DNA from: Pyronema omphalodes
Lineage: Eukaryota; Ascomycota; Pezizomycetes; Pezizales; Pyronemataceae
Reading direction: 5' to 3'
Assembly: GCA_024516155.1 (NCBI GenBank)
Contig: JAJJXM010000027.1
Span: forward strand, 614,001 to 678,000
DNA: 64,000 bases
Below are positions 11,226 to 23,729 of this stretch, piece after piece (within the stretch, counting starts at the first letter, position 1; the number at the start of each line of letters is the position of its first letter). The notes beneath the pieces are model-generated. The model did not search any database and was not told the DNA's origin. It saw nothing but the letters and a program-made list of their open reading frames with translations. A program made the translations under genes and the position numbers.

Positions 11226-13668
11226 ATGTCAAACCCGCACCAATTCCCGAACGTCCGCGACAAGCTCAGCGCACCATCCAAAAAGAGCGCCTTCGAAAAA
11301 GCGCGTCTCGAAGCTGAAGAAAAACGAAAACGCGAAGAAGCCGAAACTGCCGCCGTTTATAAAGACTTTGTCGCCAGTTTCGATGATGATCCAAGCCCAG
11401 CTCCTAGCAGTGGTGGGTATAACCAAAGAGGTGGTGGAGCGGGATTTGGAAGAGGTGGATTTAGAGGTGGTATGGGTCCTGTCAATATGGGGAAAAGACA
11501 CTTTTCGGGAGCTCCGGGAAGAGGTGGTTTAGGCGGTAATGGAGGATTTGGAGGATCAAGTGGATTGCCGCCACCGAGGAAAAGGAATTTGGGAGATGCG
11601 TTTGAGAGGGATGAAGAGGAAGGGGGTATCTTCAGCTCTGGGGGACCTAGCGAGCGTGAAAAGCGGAGGATGAAGGAGGGAAATACAGGCCTGTTGGCAT
11701 TCGAGAACTCTGGTCCCAAACGGCGAGACCGCTACAACGACGACGACTCTGGTATATTTACATATTTCGACTTGACCTTGAGCTTCCGCTTATACTAACC
11801 TACGCTATGTAGACCATGAAACCTCCGCCGCGCACCCCAAGCCAACTCTACTCCTCAGCTCCCTCCCTCCCTCAATAACCAAGCAAAGCATCACCACTCT
11901 GCTCTCCTCTACACCCCTAAAAATCGACAGCATACGTATCATCCCCGCATCTCCACCGTCCGGTCCCTCCCAACCCTCTCCCTCCATCCGCAAAGCCGCC
12001 ACCGCCCTCGTCACCCTCTCCTCCGAAACCCCCGTCAGTGATATCGATGCCGCCGTCAGCTCCCTCAACGGCCGTTATCTAGGTTTCGGTTTCTGGCTCT
12101 CTATCGTACGGCATCTCAGCTCGACCGTTGCTGGAAGCGCTCCAACCGGAATCCCTATCATCGGCTCCCAATCACACCCCTTTGGAGCAAAAGCTCCTCC
12201 TACGGCTGTACCTGGCGGTCGCGGAGGTCCACACCGCGGCGGCTTTGCTCCTCCACCCTCCTTCGCACCACCAGGAAGAGGCGTCCAGCAGAGCAACCCT
12301 AATGCACTACAGGTCCATGTACAACCTCCCCAGGACCTGAAGACATTGAGGCTTATCCATCGCACAATCGAGACGTTATTAACCAATGGACCCGAGTTTG
12401 AGGCGCTGTTGATGTCACAAGAGAACGTACGCCATGACGCCAAATTCGCATGGCTATGGGATGCTAGGTCTCAGGCAGGAGTTTACTACCGTTGGAAGCT
12501 ATGGGAGATAGTAACCGGATATTCGATTGATAAACCCTACACACCAACTGTTGATATATTTGATAATTCTTCCTATCTTTGGGTTCCGCCTAAGAAACCG
12601 CTTAAGTATGAGTTTGCTGGGTCGTTGAAGGATGTTGTCGAGGATTATGAATTCAGATCTGAGGAATTGGATGATGATGATAGTGCAGACGAAGGGGATC
12701 ATCATGATGGAAGACCGATCTCCGCGGATGGGAAGAAGGCGAAAGGATACCTCGGTGTCTTGGAGCGGGCAAAGTTAATTCATCTCATCTCTAGAGTGCC
12801 GACGGTTACTAGTAAGGTTAGAAGAGGTGACGTAGGAAGAGTCATGGCATTTGCGATGGAGCATGCTGAGGGGGGCATGGGAGAAGAAGTGGTAGAGATT
12901 CTTGTTTCTAATGTGCTCAGGCCGTTGGCTTTTACAAAGGCGGCCAAGAGTGAGGATGATGACTCAGAGACAGAGGGGGAGAAAGAGAAGGAAGGAGAGG
13001 TTGATACCTCCTCGGCGAAGATCGTGGGACTTTGGCTCATTAGTGATGTATTGTCAAATTCCTCGCTGGGTGTTCGAGCGGCATGGAGGTATCGACAGCT
13101 CTTTGATACAGCCCTAAGGGAAAGGGGAGTATTTGCAAAGCTGGGGGAGATTTACAGAGACTCTGGATGGGGACGGATGAAGGCGGAGAAATTTAGGAGG
13201 ATGGTTGTAGAGGGTGTATTGGAAGGCTGGGAGGTATGTTTCTCCTTGAGCTATGGTACCAATGTGCCATAGATACCCAGCTCTTGTAGTAAATAGATGA
13301 TGCTAACTATGACACAGAAATGGTGTATCTTCCCGCAATCCACGCAAGAAGTATTCCTTAACTCTTTCCTCAACGCTCCACCTAAAGCATCTTCCGCCAC
13401 ACCCTCCGCGTCTTCAGCAACAACGAAACAAGAAGGCAAAGATGCCGCCCCCATCGCTACCAAGAGTAGATGGAAGACCGTCGAAGCCGCACCATCTGTC
13501 TTCGATCCTACCACGGCTACGAAACAAGAGGAAGATGAAGATATTGACGGTGAACCTATGGATGATGATGATGACGTTGATGGGGAACCAATGGTGGAGG
13601 ATGATGAGGATTTGGATGGGGAGCCGATGGTAGAAGATGATGATGACCGATATGAACCGCCGGAGTAG
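11226..13668 (+). CDS. U2SURP/SR140-type U2 snRNP-associated protein
   Basis: Exons 11226-11751, 11813-13233 and 13318-13668 give 765 aa. Both introns have strong signals (GTATAT and GTATGT donors, TACTAAC and GCTAAC branch sites, TAG and CAG acceptors). Order of parts: a basic, Gly-rich N-terminus with a charged helix (about 20-60); a degenerate RRM (about 185-280) with TLLLSSLPPS as the RNP2 strand; a SURP module (about 353-412) containing HRTIETLL and WLWD; and a CID-type helical domain (about 485-690) that crosses the second intron. The tail is acidic. This order is that of U2SURP, which binds the U2 snRNP during pre-mRNA splicing in the nucleus; the role here is by homology. A 17-nt poly-G tract lies 15 bp after the stop. 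Confidence 0.88.
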
Positions 13669-13683
13669 ATGCAATATCTTGAA

Positions 13684-13701
13684 GGGGGGGGGGGGGGGGG
13701 G
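13684..13701. repeat. Poly-G homopolymer
   Basis: An uninterrupted G run in the 3' flank or 3' UTR of the U2SURP-type gene. Its exact length may be unreliable. Confidence 0.85.
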
Positions 13702-14657
13702 ATAAAAAGAGTGATGTGGCGGTGTACCATTTTTTGTAATAGAGTTATCATACATGGCGTTAATGTTCTGTAGAAGTTAACCGACTCTTTGCCTGGTAAT
13801 TGCATCGATTAATGTTTATTTTCATATGGGTTGTGAACGCTAGTGATGAATGGAAACGGACTCAAACCAAGTAATTTGTGATGGCATATGTATGTGGTGA
13901 ATATTGAGGTACTCCCAGGACACGAGGTTGAAGTGTCTTTGGAATTGAAAACGACAATTACGCTCAGAGCAAGCGAGTGATATCCAATGTCACGAGGCCT
14001 GCGGAATGTCTAGACAGTCCAGCGGAGTACGCACTATTTTAATTAGCCAACGAGGAGCAATATCAATTGTCCCGCTCTAATCCCAAATTTCAATGCTTGG
14101 AATTACTCTTAGGACAATTTAATTATAATCTCATACTGTGACGAATCATCTCAACAAGGGAATAGTTTCTTTGTTAAACAGCGAAACAAGGAATTCCTCT
14201 CAATCCTCCTGGCAGAAGCTACACTTTCCAACTTCCCTTTCGACTTGACTAAAGGACATAATACTTAATACTAGTCGAATAATTGTTGTGTGTGTTATGC
14301 CGTATGCCGTATCGTATGCTGTGTTATGATGTCAAAATCCGGGCCCACGAATAATTTTACATTCCATTGTCCCCCACGCCAAGAAACAAATAGATGAATA
14401 AATAAATAAGCAATAAGCTATAGAATTGTCTCAAAAGAAACTGTAGAAAATAAGTTTCAAGCTTTGGGTGTTGAGCGAGTGTATTGCTTAACAAAGTAGG
14501 TGTCTTTGACGTCATAAGATTTGAATGAAACTGTGCTGAGAGAACAATTAATGTAAAATCGTTGTTTACCTCATTTGTAGTTATAAAATTCATCTAGAGA
14601 AGCTTTGTACTATTTTTATATGTCACTGTGGCTTCTGTAAGGTGCATGTGGAGAAAA
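13702..14657. other. Intergenic, nothing recognised
   Basis: AT-rich sequence between convergent genes. No frame beyond about 80 codons and no clear repeat was seen. Confidence 0.5.
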
Positions 14658-15856
14658 TTAAGTGTGAAGACAATACTCGGTATTAGGCAAACGAGAACCT
14701 GTTTGTTCTATAATATTAAAGATTACAAATGGATTCCAAGTTGATAAGCATCTATAATTTTGAAAACTATCACGATTTTTGTCACCGGTACATTCAACTG
14801 ATACGAAACGTTGTATTTTATTATCTCTGTTTTTACCAAAGCCTCGTTCACGTTCCTCCTGCTGGCTTGTGGTAAACCCGCATTCGTTATGGTTACATCT
14901 TATTTTCGTGATGGTGAAACGACCCCCACACACAAAAATGGCAACCTCTAACGGCTTCCGAGAGACTTTCCTTAATCCCTTGCTGGACGCAGAGAGGATC
15001 AATGCCTTCTCGGTTAGTTGATCCGCCCCAATGGTCCTGTTGACCCCCCTTTCCGTCTCGTCATAGTCCATCATTTCCGAGGAAACAGCAGTTCGATCTT
15101 CCAGATGATCCTTAACCAAAATCATAGCCACGATCATGGAGATTCCAACCACGGTGCTTGTCATGGCATTTCCAGCCAAGTCCTGAATCACCGCGAGGAC
15201 TCGCTTGTTAGCGGCAGCTCTTTGATCGTAAGACCCAGGATATGGAGGGCTTCAATTCCTGTCATAAAACCTCCAGGAAACATAAAAAGACAACCAGGCG
15301 TGGCATTTGACATTGAAGGATTCGGTTAGGATCACTGCCCAGAGTGCAGTAATCAACATTCTGGGAAAGATTCCAGATGCCCCTAAAGAAGATTAGAATT
15401 GTTTAACGGCTAGGGGTTGGACAAACTTACGACTTGTACATGGCATCATAGCCCGGCTTGATACAGAGTAGATAATTAATGTCCATTAAATCCAGGACTC
15501 TATCTACCTGCTTTGCTCCCCAGTCCTGCCACATGATGTCCAAAATCTTGGACATTCCTCCTTCAAGTATGGCTATAACGTAAAGTAATAGGTGCATTGA
15601 CCAACCAAGCCCAGCCGTGAATGATGAAGCTGGTCGGAAGACGATCCCGTCCAAAGTTGGATTAATATAGCGGGGCAGTTTCCAATACCCATTTCGTTGG
15701 CTAGAAAACTATCGCAGACCATGTCATGGTTGACTTCCGGACAGGAGGACAAAAGAGACGTTCAATTGCTTCTTGGTGCATCTCAGGATCCAATGTCAGG
15801 ATGGTGGGTTGTATTCCAGATGGAATTAGATTGCAAAGTTGCATTAGTCGAGTCAT
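14658..15856 (-). pseudogene. Decayed fungal membrane-protein gene
   Basis: Three consecutive minus-strand coding stretches make sense together but are out of frame. The first runs from an ATG at 15856 and ends in AIVF before a TAG; one extra base there would join it to NGYWKLPRYINP in the next. The second (to 15431) then crosses a clean 48-nt intron (GTAAGT at 15430, TTTAG ending at 15383) and reads on to a stop after LVVFLCFLEVL. The third begins near YDQRAA and includes a hydrophobic segment, VGISMIVAMILV, ending at 14658. The two breaks have no convincing splice sites. The good intron shows it was once expressed. The protein family is not named; it may be a lineage-specific integral membrane protein. 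Sequencing error is an alternative to true decay. Confidence 0.45.
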
Positions 15857-17117
15857 GGTGGACTTAGGGATGGGTATCGTTATCCATGGTTAGGCAGTAG
15901 GAGGAGGAAACCAATGAGGTGCGTATTCCCCATTTCGTCACCGTGCTGCACTGGCGAGAGTGTGTCGTTTAGAGGTAGTTTTTAAGAGACTGTTTCGACG
16001 TTAGGATTTTATATCTCTGAACTAGCCTTTCAGGTTGAGAAGGGACTATTGGTATGTTGATACTTACTTTGAGATGTTTAGGATCTTTGATCTACTTCTT
16101 TCAATGTTGGGTATCGAGTGTGTCTGGATCGATTGAAAGGGTTAGATTTAGTGGCCGTAACGTTGTAGCCGTGACGTAGATAAAGCTGTAATAGCCATCA
16201 TGGTATGGGCCACGCCGACCAGTGCTAGTATATTGGATGCAACCGCAGTGTCAGACTTTCCGTTGGTTAGTTCAAGATGATCTAAATTGTCTGAAAGTAA
16301 CGATTCGCGTCGATATTTACCTTGTTCTTATTGTAATAAACATCTGGTATGGTTTAGAGATAGGAGTGATATTCTCTGGACTGGCCGCTGTCCCTTGTCA
16401 GTGACGCTTCATGGTTGATCTTCCGAGCTTTCTTCGTGGTGTTGATTGCAATGGGTGACAGTTGAAAGGAGAAAGGAAGAAGAGACGCGAAGGTGTTTCT
16501 TTCATATATTTGTAGAGGGGATTGTTCATTAGCGCCATCTCCTGGGGCTGTGTTGAATCTCCTTTGGGCTAGCGCGCATTTATTTACATCCATTCATGGT
16601 TGACGACTCACAAAAACAACCCCTAGCTTAGGCTTGTCCTAGCCTTGCATTAATAATACAGCACATGTAAACAATAGGCTCACAAAAAATTCCAACAATA
16701 TTGTTGCCCAGCTAGCTGCGGTTCTTTTATTTGGTTTGCTTAGGATTTAATTCAACTGAGCGAGAGCTGTGCTATAGATCTGACATTGACCGGGACACTG
16801 ATATTTGGCACTGACCCGGTCAGCTCATTTTTTTACTACTGACTCCCGATTAGTTCCAGCTCTGAGTGTAAAAACATACTCGAATCATATTCTTTGCCAG
16901 GGGAATAAAGACACAGTTATTGAAATTATCGAGTCGAAACACCTATCGAATCAAGTTGATAATTTCATTGTGAATTATGACGGACATGCAGTAGCTTGTA
17001 TCACTCGACCTGACGCGATTAAGTTACATATTACAAAAAAAAGATGTTGGATGCCAAGTAAACGCCGCAGGAATGTGTTGATTCAAAGCTATAAAAAAAG
17101 GACCGATCACGAAGGTA
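15857..17117. other. Intergenic, nothing firm
   Basis: Contains only short frames (the longest about 109 codons at 16805-17134, which runs into the neighbouring inverted-repeat element). No motif or splice structure supports a gene. Confidence 0.45.
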
Positions 17118-17331
17118 TAGTGGACGACACTTAATCCGGGTAGCGTCACCCCCAACGACAATCGCTATTTCACCACAAAAACCCATGAAATCACAAAAGT
17201 GACTTCATGCGGCAAAAGAATGCTATGTTTCCAATAACCCGATGGAGCGATATCCGTGACTTGATGGGTTCTGGTGGAGAAATAGCGGTTACTGTCAGGG
17301 TGATGCTACCTGCACAAAGTGTCGTCCACCA
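17118..17331. mobile_element. MITE, TA target duplication, long inverted repeats
   Basis: The left end begins TAGTGGACGACACTT and the right end, read inward, begins TGGTGGACGACACTT. Similarity between the arms extends about 55-60 bp, through GGTAGC and CGCTATTTC. A TA dinucleotide flanks each side (17116-17117 and 17332-17333), as expected for a Tc1/mariner-type insertion. At 214 bp it has no coding capacity. It is a non-autonomous foldback element; the superfamily call rests on the TA and the arms only. Confidence 0.75.
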
Positions 17332-18338
17332 TATGTTACAAGTTAGCTGTGGGAAAGGTGTGTGAGGAAACATATATTCCCCGTGCTACCGGAACTTTGA
17401 GAATCATTGCTACACTTGGCAACAATGCTTTATTTATTTCCAGCGAAAGTAAGTCGGTAGCTGCCACAAAAGTTGTCAAGTCGGTATCTATGTTGAGAGA
17501 ATACCTTTCTGTTCGCTGTACGATGATGACTTACATACCTCAGCATTGCCAAACCTTGTTATTCCAGTATCTAGGATACTGAACTTCGAAAAGTAGTTCA
17601 GGACCCAATAACATCTGATGCATCAAGCTCGAAAATTGCCCTAGCAACAGCATCGAAAACTGGAAACACGATAATGTACAACTGATTTGTTATACACCAC
17701 GATAATCTACCCTCGGACTCATCCCTTCATTCCTTCATGCTTCTCACCCACTATGTCTTTTTCATCATACCATGTCATCATCCCTCTTCGCAGCTTCGTG
17801 GTACCATGATACTCATTCACCAATGTTCTTTATGCCCATACAAACCCCCTTCCTCAAAAAAAAAAAAAAAAAAAAAAACAAAAAAACTCCTTCACACATC
17901 AACTAAGAACAAAAAAATCCCCCATCAAAAAAATCCACGCCACCAACGAAAAGCCGTCGGGTACCATATTATTAGCCCCGGTGTCGGAAAGTAACAGTTA
18001 GCCTGCAAGATTTGTCAAGCCCTTTCCATCACTTAAGGTGATATTTATCAAAATCGAGAAAAAGAAAGAAAATATCCAACCATAACCAAAAAAAAAAAAA
18101 TCGAGGAAAAAAACAAAATCTGAAAATCTGAAATGGTATCAAAAATACACCCCCTCCCCCTCCAAGCCTCTGATATCCCACCCTCATCCTCCACTATCAA
18201 AACTCCGCTATTTCATTCAGGCCATGCCAACTTACAACCCCCACTCTGAATACCCTACCTCACCGTACCCCAAAAGTTCATCATCCCAGCCCTCCTAGTT
18301 CACTCGCACGTTATGGTTGCAGGATGCCGAGGAACGTC
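17332..18338. other. Intergenic with A-rich tracts
   Basis: Holds a long poly-A tract near 17858-17878 and further A-rich sequence to about 18120. It forms the 3' flank of the DUF7918-type gene. No gene was recognised. Confidence 0.55.
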
Positions 18339-19814
18339 CTACAATTCCTCTTCCTCCATAGCAAGCAATGGGCCCCCAAAGCTAGATTCCCCCCCAAAAC
18401 CCAATCCCCTAGTCGGCTGTACAGCAGGGCACTTCACATCCTGCCCACCCGATCCTTTCCTCTTCTTCGCGGGGGTCTCTGGTTCCTTTCCAGCAACCGG
18501 GGGATTAAGAAGATTTGGCGGCGAAAACATATTATTGATCGGCGTAGGAACCTCGGGCGGAGTTTCAGGGTCCTCGTCCTCATCATAGCGTGATCTCTTC
18601 TTAATTCCAATCTTCGAGATTTCAGCTGCAAGTTCCTCCTCCATTCTGACATCTTCAGCAGTCTTGTTGCGTTCCCGGTTCATATCGCTAGGGTCCCGAC
18701 CCAGCTCGTCTCCAATTAAACGATCGTCTTCGTCCATGTTGTGGGCATTAAGGGAGTGCTTTCCGTTGCGTTTCTTGGTGCTGTTGCTGTCACGGAAGTC
18801 CCCAAAGGCCTCCATACCCTTTTTAAAGAGATCCGGACCCTTGGAAATAATTTCGTTACCAGAGAGGGAGGAGAAAGCTCCGGACTTTGGCTTTTCGGGC
18901 TTGGGGGCTGAGTTGCTCCGTGTAGGAGCTCCGGGGGGCTTGATCATGCCGATTTTTCTAAGCTGATGCTCAGAGCGGTAGAAGAAGATAAAGCTTGCGA
19001 ATACAACGCCTTCCGGGTCGAGATGACTAACGCTCTGAGTGGAGACGGTTTCCTTGTCTAACGGTTTAGGATCTGAGAAGCTATATTTTATGTTAATATC
19101 TTGTTATTTTCTTGACAAAGGAAAGTTGAATCACCCTGCAGTGTGAGAGACGTCAAAATCTCCTGCTACGTCGCTATCAAAGTTACCGCCGTTTGTTAGG
19201 TGGTCTTTAAACATGTCACCCCAAACACCGCGTCTAACTGGTCCCTCGCATCTAACACGGAACAAGTCTACTCGGATTTGTCCAGCAGATTCTTTAGGTT
19301 TGGCAGGCTTGGTGTTTTCGTCATCTGAAGTTTGCATACCGGCGGGCATGCTATGCCTTCTTGCATCATTCTCTGCCTGCTTTTCCTTCGAGATATCTAG
19401 GGATCCAAAAATGTTTTCCAGACCAACTTCACGGAAGACAAATTCCCTCTCTGCCAACTGGCCCTCAGAAACCTCAATCCATCGACTGCTAATCCAAGTC
19501 TCTACCCCCCTTCGTAGTAGTGTAGCCGTTTCCTCCTTTGATTTACCATCAAAGTAAACGTACGCCGCTAAAGACTCGCGGTCATCCCCCTTGACCTTCG
19601 GCTCATAGCTGTCAAGAATTGTAATCGAAACCGCAAACGGACAGTTGGTTACCGCGGGAATGTAGGAGGTGATCTTCGGCGTGTGTCGAAGCTTGTGTGT
19701 TCCATGCTCTAACACAGGGCCATGTTGTACCTGCGCCCAGTTGAAGTTTTCGATGTCTCTTGGTGGGTCCTTGGGGCAGTGGATCTCCACAGTAACACCC
19801 TTAAAAGTAGGCAT
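18339..19814 (-). CDS. DUF7918-type protein
   Basis: Two exons, 19814-19135 and 19080-18339, joined across a 54-nt intron (donor GTGATT, acceptor ATATAG), give 473 aa. Splicing joins CAC-ACT-GCA-GG to C-TTC and keeps the frame. The N-terminal 230 residues look like a compact beta-rich domain starting MPTFKGVTVEIHC. The second exon begins with a conserved-looking block, GVVFASFIFFYRS, which is the part that recalls DUF7918 proteins of fungi. The remaining C-terminus is charged, Pro-rich and probably disordered, with a basic KKRSR stretch that could act in nuclear import (inference). Function is unknown. The start is the only upstream Met in frame. Confidence 0.82.
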
Positions 19815-22800
19815 GGCGGATGGCGACTTAGTTGGTTGGTGGACGTGTTATATTGCAATATAGATGTTAACCAATCGGGTACTAGACGTCGGTAGTCGCT
19901 CGATATTGATTATGTGTGTTTTATCTTTTTATAAGCTTTATAAGAAAATGATGGACCGATGATTTTATAACACACCAGGTGCCCAAGCAGCGTACAGAGA
20001 TCACAAAAGAGGCCGTAGTAAAGGTAACCCTCGACGTGATGGTATCCTACAAGGTGAAGCGAAAGAAAACCCGGAATAAAAAAAAGAGCGGCGAGACGAA
20101 AGTGAGAAGCCCCGCGTTTGTTCTAGTAGTTCGTAAAGATAAGACCAAGGTAAAAGATGCGTAAAAGTTAGTTCTAGAGAATATTTTGTCAGAACCCTTC
20201 GTTCTTCTGTTCGGTTTCCCCTCAAAGCAATCAGTTTGCAGGAACGACACGAGTGTCGCAGTAGCTCAAATACGCCCTCCGCCCTGTGCCAGCAATTTCG
20301 TGCCCCTCCGTGGCAACACGCCGACGCGAGTTTTTACAGCGAGATTATCGGAAAAGCGTCCTTCACTCGCTGTCACCCACGCTGGCACAATATTCAGCGT
20401 GGCCTTGCTCCCACGTCTTCGCGCTCTGGAAACAGGGTGCGGATGGGTAAACGAGCTCCACACCGCGCCCCCGCAATCTCTAGGGAAAGTAAAGCAGAGA
20501 AACCTACTGCTCAGTAAATTTGCCGGAACATAAATACCGACGACTCGTGTCGCGGGGTGTCGGGCGGAAGGTTGGATATTGTTTGCGAAGATCCAAGAAC
20601 AGAGTCTTTCTCTGAGGCGGGATTCTTTGGGGAGGAGAAGCGTTGCGTTGGTGGAGGAGGAGGTAGTTGGTCGGTGGATCGCCAATAATGATCTCACCCT
20701 TGTCTAGCCCATCGCCATGTCGGTGTCAATTGCCAAGCCCAGGCATGTTACTAATAGAATACTAGCAGACGGTGCCTAACTTTCAAGGGATTAGCATTCA
20801 GCCGCCTTGGTTGAGAATTCGTTTCAAGAGAGGAGCGGAGAAATTCAAAAATGCATCAAGCAAGAGCAAAAAGGACAGAAAAAAGGTTGGACATGACAGG
20901 TTGGATGGCCGGTAGCAACAGAATGGGCAGACGAGCACATTTCACGACGTAGTAATCTACACTCAGACATGTCATGAACGGCGTCAACTCTTCACAAGCG
21001 CCAGCTATACACGTTCCCAGGTAGGCACGAGTACATATCAGATCCAAAGAACTTATTAGTCCTTAAACGTGGTCCGGCTGCCTGACGGTGTCAGAGACCG
21101 GCGAAAATTCTAAGAGCGATCAGATGTTGGCCTTGTTTTCTCACGAGTCCTAGAAAAACGTTGGGGACATTTTACTCCGAGCAAAAAACCACATCGAAAT
21201 CGGAAAGATCACATTCAAACCTTCTATATTAACTTTGTCGGCCGCCCTGTCTGTGAAAACGTATCTGCTCCCGAATAAAAGTGTCTTCGGCACTGTACCG
21301 CATGTGTCGATATCTCATTGGACGATCCTATAAGCCTAATGTATCTTGAAATACAAAGATAAACTCATGCGGCTCTTTTCAAAGTGTGAGTTTGCAAGGC
21401 CAGCCAGCGAGCTTTGCTGCCGGTAAAAACGAAAAAGCGATGCAGGACGATGCAATCAATGCTCGAAAAGCCAGATGCAAAGGCGTCCGGCGGATACAAC
21501 AGCCCTATCCGGGGATTTTAAAATGATAGAGTTGCCATAGATAATGCCTCCATCGCATCCACGACCAATAATCCACAGAATTCATTTTCCCCAGTCAGCA
21601 GTAAGAAATTATTATCTTGTCGAGCTGCATGTCTGAATGGCAAACCATGAGATGGGCCCGGGTAGCCCTGTGGAGTTCGGACAGCCCGGGGATTCTAAGA
21701 ATATGTGGGTGTAAGACCTCCAGCAACGTGGTATCATCAGCAGCGGATGTCACACATATTCTATGTATCATATCTAAACGCGATGCCGACCACAACATCT
21801 CTGTCTCTACATTGTCGTCGTCGTCCTCTAATCACGAAGAAACCAAAGTCAGAAGCAGCTCCGAAGGCGAACCAAAGCTATATAGGACACACGCGTACAG
21901 TACAAAAAGCTTCGTATCCAGGGTGTCTCCAGTGCCGTGATTTTTACCCCTCACATTAACTTCCCTTAGCCACGTGACAACCAGCAAATACCCCTCCTTT
22001 GTCGGATGTCCTGTGATACGCGATAATTCGTTTTTTTTTAACCCACCGCAACGGATGACATCCGAGCTGCTCTAATAGGGTTGGTAAATGTCTTAAACTC
22101 CAGGGCCGAACTGACACTCCGCTCGTTCTGCATTCGAGACGTGTGGCGCGAGTGATAGTGTCGTGAACCTGGCTGGCTTTCGTGTAACCTGGGTTGTGGC
22201 CTTGGACGCGATGGAACTTCCGGGTTCATGACATATCACCCGGTGATGTCATAACGACCAGCAACTCGGGAAACCCCGTGCCTTGCGTGAGTGCGAATCT
22301 GCAAAATTTTCAGCAACCTCATTCACGCCAACTTGAAATTTTGACTTGATTTGTAACTCGGTAGATTTATGTGTGGGATGCATTTCTGGGTTGGGCTGTT
22401 GTATATAGCACCGTTTGACAGAGGCTATGATGCAGTATAAGCGAATACACACGCGGGTCAGACGCGTCTACGGTTGATGGAGTCCTGTTGAACATCTGGA
22501 GTCCATCGCCGGATAAAATGGAAGAAATAAAACGATTGCACGATCTGATTGTGGTATGGTTTAGGGTGTGTACCGGGGTTAGGGGTGAAGCGTCTGCCGG
22601 GTGGTTGCTCCACCGTGTAGTGCCTGCTTGTGTATCTTGTCATCAACTTGAAGCTAGTCATTTGTTGCATACCAGTCTCGAGTAATCATCTCCAAACAAA
22701 ATGTCATTATACAGCGACAATGTACAGAATAATAACAACCACAGAGGTTTCCCGAGCCTGAGAAAGAGTGAGGATTTGAGATCTATACATGTGACAACTG

Positions 22801-23510
22801 CCGTTTATGAAGCATCAACTATATATTTCCAGTTTTATAACGGGAGAAAGCGCAGACACAACGGTACAATAAAGCACCGAACATACCCTTGATATTCCTC
22901 CAAATTGAAAGTTTTGTCTTACGACGTGACTAGATTGTACTATTGGTGTAACGTAGATGATATTTGAAGTCGGACAGTCATTCAACGGATTTGTCTCAGG
23001 ATGATACAGGAATTTCTCAGATTGCAAGTGATAGAAGGAAATTGAATAAGACCTTGGTACACAGTATCCTCTAGCACAAAAACAAAAGATCCAAGATGCG
23101 TAATCTCACGATAGAATGAAACCGGAGTAGGCATTAGTTTGGTTTTATGATATGGGTCCTCATTCCCGTTTCTTACTTCTCTAATGCTCGCCTTGAATTT
23201 ATAAAAGCCCTATTTAAACAAAGTTCCATATTGCAGAACTTTGGTGACGCACGAATTGGTTGTGGTAAGGATAGTATCGTCTCGCCCAAAGTTCACCAGA
23301 TTACTCACGAATCACCACTTGTTGATTGCGATCATCAATCCTCATCAGCGTTTTATAAAAACTTGTATTATCAATCAATAGCAACAAGAATGAAGAACTA
23401 ACGGCACAAAAAAATTCCAAAACTTTGAAAAAAAAAACCACAAAAATCAAGTTCACACCCCTCCTGGAAATCATTTGACCTGACTTGACCTCCGCGATCT
23501 CGTCGAAGAA
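19815..23510. other. Intergenic, no gene supported
   Basis: Contains many overlapping short frames, the longest about 143 codons on the minus strand at 20266-20697 in a locally GC-rich stretch. That frame has no recognisable motif and overlaps two plus-strand frames, so it is not called. The first 100 bp are the promoter side of the DUF7918-type gene. Confidence 0.45.
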
Positions 23511-23729
23511 CTAAAACCCTTCGTTCAGTTCGGTTGACCAAATATCTTCATCCATGTCATCGTCTTTGTCTGTTGGATTGTTTTGGTGGATTGGGTAAAG
23601 ATTCATCCGGTTATCGTCGACGAGAGTGCCATTCGTCTTGGATTTGCGTGGCCGCAGGCGAAATCTCGCGCAGGTCATACCAACGTCATTGAAGAAACCG
23701 CAGTGAGGGCATTCCCAATCACACATCAT
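23511..23729 (-). CDS. Small zinc-ribbon protein, copy A (ligand lost)
   Basis: A 72-aa frame paralogous to the gene at 25087-25305: same length, same layout and clear similarity. The N-terminus has a RanBP2-like pattern, W-x-C-x2-C, an Asn, then a single Cys. The fourth expected Cys is Phe (MTCARFRLRP), so the site has three of four ligands and may not bind zinc. The C-terminal half is acidic, with a motif around NRMNLYPIHQ that matches NQMDFYPVDQ in the paralogue. About 230 bp upstream are also similar, including a TATA-like CTATAAGAAC on the minus strand at 23881-23890, so the whole transcription unit was duplicated. No signal peptide. Function unknown. Confidence 0.65.
   Translation of the reverse strand: MMCDWECPHCGFFNDVGMTCARFRLRPRKSKTNGTLVDDNRMNLYPIHQNNPTDKDDDMDEDIWSTELNEGF

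Noticed and set aside
20266..20697. 143-codon minus-strand frame
   Set aside because: Overlapping plus-strand frames are equally open in this GC-rich patch and no domain is visible.
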